Below, piece by piece: positions 58,569 to 64,000 of a stretch of 64,000 nucleotides of DNA. Origin of the DNA: Lantana camara (taxonomy: Eukaryota > Streptophyta > Magnoliopsida > Lamiales > Verbenaceae); contig CM074858.1 in the NCBI GenBank assembly GCA_037501455.1, forward strand, positions 48,419,001-48,483,000, in the 5' to 3' direction. How positions within the stretch are numbered: the stretch's first letter is position 1; each line of letters opens with the position of its first letter. The notes under the pieces are model-generated. The model was given only the letters and a program-made list of their open reading frames with translations, searched no databases and had not been told where the DNA came from. The translations under genes were made by a program, and so were the position numbers.

Positions 58569-59069
58569 TGTAGCGCCCCCACTTTGCTGGTAGAGAGCGG
58601 CGCCCCAACCCCCGCACTGAAGCACCCCTCAAGTAATGGTGTGAGCCATCACTCAAGAAATACCCCAGCGAACGGCATATCCATTAACGATTAACAAATA
58701 GTGTTTAACTATGTGGCTTATGCAGCGGAAAATCAGAGTATTTTAAAACTTTTCAAAACATGTGCGTGATGGCATATAAACAAGCAAGTACTGATCGTTA
58801 AGCAGAAGAGACTATTAACATTACTGTATCAATTGAACGTTGTCACGGGAGCATAAGATAGCAATTGCAGCAGTATCCAAGCAGAAAAAGGATTATTACA
58901 AAAGCATAAGGTAAAGCATCATTGCAGCCATATAACATATGCAGGACACAAAATAGATTAATAAAGTAAAGTCCTGACTCAAACAAAATGAACACTCTAG
59001 AGCTTCAAGATACCTCTAGACTGCGGCTGCAAGACCTGAAACCATGAGGCCAGAAAACAGGTAGAGGTA

Positions 59070-59086
59070 TTAGTCAAAGTGACTAA
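59070..59086 (-). other. Conserved LTR stem-loop in F
   Basis: TTAGTCA pairs with TGACTAA around AAG, at the same position relative to GTGAGGG as the TCAGTCT stem of I, G and D. Confidence 0.65.
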
Positions 59087-59764
59087 GTGAGGGATATCTT
59101 TAAAAGAAAGTACTTAAAGTAAACGTTTGAAGTGAAGTTCATAAGGTAAAACCTTTAATGCAAAGCTTTGAAGAAGAACTTAAGAATAAGTTCAAGTGAT
59201 AAAACCCTTTGATGCAATGCTATAAGTAATGAGAGTTTTCAAAACACTTTCATGAATGCTGTCACACGCGCACACATATGCTATGATTTGGTTCATATGA
59301 TTTTCATAAAACGGGATAAGGGTAGGGAACAACTTTGCAAGATATGAACCAACTTTATGAAAACATTGATGCCCGCAAGCTAGGCTTCTCCATCCTTACT
59401 CCAGAAAACATGACCATTAATAGGGTGTCGGACCGAGATCAACAACACCCTAATACATACACACATGCACCATCCTCCACCAAGTTTCACTTCGGGGAGC
59501 GACCCCTAGGTGACCATTAACCACTGATTTGGGAATAGATTTGCGGTCCATTCCCGACAATTGTCCTGACTTAACCAAACCTCCTGATTAAAGTCGGTGT
59601 CAATCGCCTAGTGTGGCGGCCGGTATTAGTGATGTCGTTGGCGCTCACCTCCCGAGCATCACCTCTACACATAACCGCCGGGCCCATACCATTAACCATT
59701 GATTGCTTGCACCATTGATGACATCCAGAATAAATCCGAATGTATGAACCATTGAACATATGCA

Positions 59765-59884
59765 TTGAACCATTGATGCAATACTTTGAAAACATTGAAC
59801 CATTGATGCATTACTTTGAAAACATGAACCATTGATGCATTACTTTGAAAACATGAACCATTGATGCTGTACTTTGAAAACATG
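59765..59884. repeat. Tandem repeat in the F LTR
   Basis: Four copies of a 29-30-base unit built on GAACCATTGATGCATTACTT followed by TGAAAACAT, with small differences. Confidence 0.85.
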
Positions 59885-60519
59885 TGCCTTTGATCAAGAA
59901 ATATGGATAGGTCTGGGTTCTTTGAAGAATCATCCCTTATAAAGGATATTTCAAAACAAGAATGTAAAGCACTAGGCTTAGAGTTTCAAAACGATTGAAT
60001 CATTAAGTATTCATGGTTCCAGTTGAAATAGTTTAACCTCACCTCACCTATTAGTAACAGTAGGTAGGATAGATTATGCAGTGCCCTGGGGATTCCAGTG
60101 CTCAACCTTAACTCCTGTAAGTGTGTACTAAGGTGAGCTAAGACACACTTCTATCACGAAGCACATAAACATATAAAACAAGTACAGAACATGTAATGAC
60201 AAGAGAGTAATACCATTTAAGGTATTAGAGGAGGATAACACACAAAGGAATCCTTAAAGTGAGTTATCATTAATGTGGGACTATGATCTTACTATAATCG
60301 ATTAGGAATTAATCAAATTATGAATCCTATCGCAAAACCTTGGGTTATAAAACAAGTCCTCGAAAGAAAACACATTTTGAAAACACATTTTAGACCCTGG
60401 ATATGGAAACCCTAGGTGCAAATGTCTATTAAGAAAGCACAAGTTTTAATTCACTTTTACTATTCCAGATTACTATTCACGGATTACTATTCACTTGTCG
60501 GGTCAAAGGGTCGGGTCAA

Positions 60520-60600
60520 ACCCACACACTAAACACACACTCATGCACACACACGAACACACTCACACACACACGGCATGCACACATACACACACCCTAA
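60520..60600. repeat. CA-rich simple sequence in the F LTR
   Basis: Imperfect CACACA runs mixed with ACTCA and GCACA words. Confidence 0.8.
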
Positions 60601-62488
60601 TTCAATTATGATCTTGATTATAACCTATAGTTTCAAGTTCATGTTATTATAAGCAAGTGTGATCTAGGTTAAAGGCATAACCTATGGTTAACAAGTCTAA
60701 TTAAAGCATAACATCAAGTTATGAAACACTATTCTATCTTAGGTTATAACATGTGACACTATCAAAGTGTATAACATATAATCAAAGCACTATTCCATTA
60801 ATCCATATCATATCATAAGCTCAAGTCATAACATATGAGTCATGTAACATTGTAACAATGTAATAACATATCATAGACATAAGTCATAGCATATCAAGAC
60901 CATTAATCATGTAACATTTATCAATTGAGACCATATAGTAACATGTAACAAGTTATAATATAATTGATCATAGGTTACTATTCCATTGCATAACATGCTT
61001 GAACATAATTTAAATATCATAATCATGCATCAATTATCATCATATAATAGCTCCATAACATGATCATACCATATACTAAAGCAATTCATAACATTTCATA
61101 GCATACACTAAACAATTAAATCATAATTTACTACTAACAAACATATCATAAAAACTATATAATAAATGCATAAAATAAAATCCTATATGTCTTAGGGAAG
61201 ACCCTAAGACCCAACCTAAACATAATATAAACATACCATAACATAAAAGCATAAACTAAACTAAAACATAACATAAAAACATAACATAAAATAAAACAAC
61301 TAACCTAGCTAACAAAGGGGGGGAGAGACGGCAAGAGGGGGAGAGGGAGAGAAAGAAAGGGAGTTGTTAACACAACATTGAGCAAGGAAAATGAATGGCA
61401 TGAGAGCTCTATTTATAGGTGTTGGGAAGCCCCTCACATTGGAAATAAACTTGAGGTAAGGGTATGAGAGCAAAAGTGGATGTCTTCTCTTGGAAGCTTC
61501 ATCATTCATGAAACAAAATAGGGGCTGCTGGAGGGTAATTCAGTAATTTCGCTGCCAAAACGTGAAGGTAAGAGGCTGGAAGTATAACCATTCCGTCCGG
61601 CCAAAAATTAGCTTCGAAACGCATATTCATTCGTCGAAATCGGATTTACCGTTTGAAAGATACATTAGTTTTAGTGAATAAAAGTTTTGAGCTCGAAACT
61701 CGACATGAGTGAAAAACGACTTTCTAGAATGATTTTCAAGTCCGGATTGTTTCCAAAATTCAAGAAATAAATCGAGAAGCGTTTTGAGTCCAAAATCAAC
61801 TATAAAACATTTTACCGTTAAAAAGTTGAAAACGTAGAATGAATAGTAAATTCTTACGTACAAGCGTACGCTTCAAAATTTCGAGCTAGGGTTTGAATCA
61901 AGAGTTGTAAAACATTTCAAAAATCTTGAAATAGCTCGAGTAATGCAAATCCGAAGAGAAAACATTTTCCGAATGAAAACCGATCGTAGAAGGAATAGTG
62001 AACTAGGGTTTTCGTAAACGTTTTCAAATAAAACAAAGCTCGGAATAGATTTTCAAGTCAAGATTGATTTCAATAGACTCGTTTCGACTCAAGGATCGAT
62101 TTGACTGTAAACTTGGGTAGGAAAGATATCAGAATCAAAAGCTCATTTTTAGATGAATAGTAACTTTGGTCGGTAAGTTCCCAAAATGCCCTTATGGTTC
62201 AAGGAAGGTTTCCGGAGCTTGGAAAACAAGTTCAAAGGATAGGAAAACATGTGATATGAACCTATAGGGTTCCATTGAAGCATTGGGTAATATAGGCTTG
62301 GGAAATGAATAGTAAACTGTATCGAAGGTCAAGAATTCCCCCTTAAAACATGTCAGATCACATATGAGCACAAAGTTCATGTAAGAATGCAATGCATGAA
62401 GTTTATAAACTTGGATCACGGTCTATAAACGCTTTACCAATGCCCTTAGTTTACCATTTTCATCCAGGCCCTGTTTTGGGCTGTTACA

Positions 62489-62524
62489 ATCACCCCTCCT
62501 TAAAGAGAATCTGTCCTCAGATTC
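62489..62524 (-). promoter_or_regulatory. Polypurine tract and stem-loop of F
   Basis: The minus strand reads stem-loop GAATCTG-AGGA-CAGATTC (62507-62524), then CTTTAAGGAGGGGTGAT, then the LTR. All seven pairs are perfect. Confidence 0.78.
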
Positions 62525-62927
62525 TTCTGCAAACAGTTCGGGGTAATGTTTCTGCATCTTATCCTCTATTTCCCACATTGCCTCTTCTGTACCATGTCCC
62601 TTCCAAAGGACTTTTACCAAAAGAATCTTCTTACTCCTTAACTCCTGGAACCTTGTATCTAAGATCTTCACCGGTTTCAACATATAAGTCAAGTTTGGTT
62701 CTGTCGGTAATTCTTCCACTGGTACTATCTCTTTTTCATCCAAAACCACTTCCGAAACTGAGATATATAGGATACATTGTGGATCGTTGTATGACTTGCA
62801 GGTAAATCCAATCTGTAAGTAGTTTCTCCAACTCGTTCCATTATGTGGAAGACTCCAACATATCTTGGGTTTAATTCACCATCTTTCTCAATTCGAGTAA
62901 ACCATTTCTTCGGTGTCTTTCACTCCA
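62525..62927 (-). pseudogene. F integrase C-terminus and chromodomain
   Basis: Reading leftward, the sequence KTPKKWFTRIEKDGELNPRYVG and MERVGETTYRLDLPAS is the integrase C-terminal segment, with a stop (VME*KTPKK) near its start. After a frame change, LPTEPNLTYMLKPVKILD leads to the chromodomain ILLVKVLWKGHGTEEAMWEIEDKMQKHYPELF at about 62540-62660. Relative to D it is better kept. The frame runs on past the family's end through the purine tract into the LTR, so the printed end of that open frame is not meaningful. Confidence 0.85.
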
Positions 62928-63398
62928 TCACTGCTTCGACTTTGATGGATCTACTTTAACTCCGGTTCTGAAAATGATGTGTCCTAGAAATGTAACTCTT
63001 TCTAGCCAAAACTCGCATTTGCTGAACTTGGCATATAGCTTGTGATCCAGCAAAGTGCTCAGCACAATTCGGATATGCTCGGCGTGCTCCTCTGGTGTCT
63101 TTAAGAACACCAAAATGTCGTCCAATTGTTTTCTCAACTCTTCCAAGATGACTTCCTTCTTGTAACAATCCGAATTAACATGGTACTTAAACAACCAATC
63201 CATTCCAAGGATGATTCCATATCTCGTCATAGGTAACTCAATGAGATTTGACGGGTAGTAGCAATTACCAATGCATATAGGGTTGCGTTTATATACTTGA
63301 TCCGTAACGAGGTAAGTCCCCAAAGGAGAACTTACTTCAAATTTCATATGACAATTATTCAAGTGGAAACTATAATTGCGCACATAAATTAGATGCAA
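62928..63398 (-). pseudogene. F protease-RT fusion made by deletion
   Basis: A 156-codon frame. Residues around 50-75 carry the protease C-end (IELPMTRYGIILGMDWLF). After a short stretch it changes abruptly to the RT segment DDILVFLKTPEEHAEHIRIVL and [24 protein letters not shown], which is RT from the catalytic Asp pair on. All of the RT before that is missing. It then passes directly to the integrase C-end at 62927, so RT end, RNase H and integrase core are missing too. The two deletions keep the frame across the first joint. Confidence 0.85.
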
Positions 63399-64000
63399 TG
63401 AAAATGCATGGCACCAGGGTCATATAAGACCTTAACTGGCGTGTTAAGAATGTGCACAGTACCTTCCACATCAGACGAAGGATCAACCTCCTCATTACCA
63501 TCCAGTGCATATGCTCTGCCTTTAACCACTGGTGTGCTCGTCGTACCCACCACCGGTTTACCCTTTCTTGAACCCCAAATCTTTTAATCCTGGTAGGACA
63601 ATGTTCTCGTATATGCTCAGGGGAACCACACCAATAACACTGACCATTCTTCTTACGACAATTTTCCTCAGTGTGTCCTTTACGGCTACAGTAGTCACAA
63701 ACTATCTCCTCTTGAGTGGGCTGAGTTGTTTCATACTGCTGAGGTGCCCTTTGTTGTTGTTGCAGTGCCATCATTGGTTTCTTCCCGTTTCCCTGAAAGG
63801 AAGATCCGGCAGGTCGCTTTGTTCCTTGAAAAGTCTTAGGGTTAGAAGGCTCTTGACGACTAACGGTCATCCGGATATCCTTATGGGCTGCCTCAACCTT
63901 CGATGCTCTATCGACTGCTCTAGTGTAGGTCTCGTCATCCAAAGAAGCTAGTGCCCAACGGAGCTCAGGTTTCAGACCATCAATGAACCTTTTAGTCTTA
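63370..64000 (-). pseudogene. F gag C-terminal half
   Basis: Open from the window edge: KTKRFIDGLKPELRWALASL, then TYTRAVDRASKVEAAHKD, then a Gln-rich linker (MMALQQQQRAPQQYE) and two CCHC knuckles, CDYCSRKGHTEENC and CYWCGSPEHIREHC. The two knuckles distinguish it from D, which shows one. The frame is continuous to the edge, so this is partial gag, with the N-terminal domain lying outside. Past the knuckles the frame drifts: the protease start (about 63390-63440) is in another frame and reads LYDPGAMHFHCI. Confidence 0.85.

Larger units (their letters stand above)
58569..62488 (-). repeat. 3' LTR of F (3,920 bp)
   Basis: TGTAGCGCCCCC...GGGCTGTTACA. It is the longest LTR here. It includes a stem-loop (59070-59086), a 29-30-base tandem repeat (59765-59884), a CA-rich run (60520-60600) and an AT-rich ACATAA-rich stretch (about 60600-61310). 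No coding sequence is recognised, and an undetected nested insertion cannot be excluded. Confidence 0.8.
58569..64000 (-). mobile_element. Ty3/gypsy element F, 3' part
   Basis: Its 3' LTR (58569-62488) is followed rightward by polypurine tract, chromodomain, integrase C-end, RT piece, protease and gag, all on the minus strand. The element continues past the window. The left flank AAATG would be its target duplication. Internal deletions remove most of RT, RNase H and the integrase core, so this copy could not supply its own enzymes. Confidence 0.85.

Noticed and set aside
62392..62805. 137-codon plus-strand frame
   Set aside because: Antisense to the F chromodomain region and crosses the LTR border.
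63532..63951. 139-codon plus-strand frame
   Set aside because: Antisense to the F gag zinc-knuckle region.

Overview
The window looks like nuclear DNA of a flowering plant, most likely a eudicot, from a gene-poor repeat block. I found no host protein gene, rRNA, tRNA or CRISPR array. Nearly everything can be assigned to LTR retrotransposons, and none of them has an intact gag-pol frame. The species cannot be named from this sequence.

Layout. The oldest layer is a Tat-like Ty3/gypsy gag fragment (4055-4711). To its left lies the 3' end of a gypsy element, here called H (internal tail 1-1564, LTR 1565-4054). A Ty1/copia element C begins inside the gag fragment at 4712. C has an intact 5' LTR (4712-6876), decayed gag and protease (to 9156), decayed pol (31270-33760) and a 3' LTR beginning at 33779. 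Its inside was split by copia element A on the minus strand (9157-31264, target duplication TTTTA). A's left LTR was split by copia element B on the plus strand (10039-19410). A's right LTR was split by a gypsy solo LTR, I (27393-30052, duplication GTCAT).

The 3' LTR of C holds three more insertions: a 464-bp TRIM (33883-34346, duplication GGTGG), a complete minus-strand chromovirus D (34659-47818, duplication TGTAG) which itself carries a 3.3-kb solo LTR G (34757-38024), and a tandem array E starting at 48553. E reads LTR-282 bp-LTR-282 bp-LTR-282 bp-LTR with no coding region. Its fourth LTR is cut at 58569 by gypsy element F (minus strand), which has a 3.9-kb LTR and an internally deleted gag-pol running off the right edge. 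The order in time is therefore Tat gag, then C, then A, D, TRIM and E, then B, I, G and F.

How the parts relate. A and B are related copia elements sharing LTR termini, a repeated leader motif and a homologous polyprotein. D has a pol with a C-terminal chromodomain remnant, like Tekay/Del-type chromoviruses. H, I, G, E and F have LTRs or UTRs of the same general type. E has no proteins and must have relied on an autonomous relative. C, A, D, E and the TRIM all show a primer site matching the 3' end of initiator Met tRNA.

The most interesting signals are non-coding: a compensating stem-loop just before the polypurine tract in four gypsy families, a second stem-loop inside their LTRs, clusters of GC-rich palindromes in their LTRs, a leader motif repeated four times in A and B, a four-hairpin array in H, and the E tandem array.
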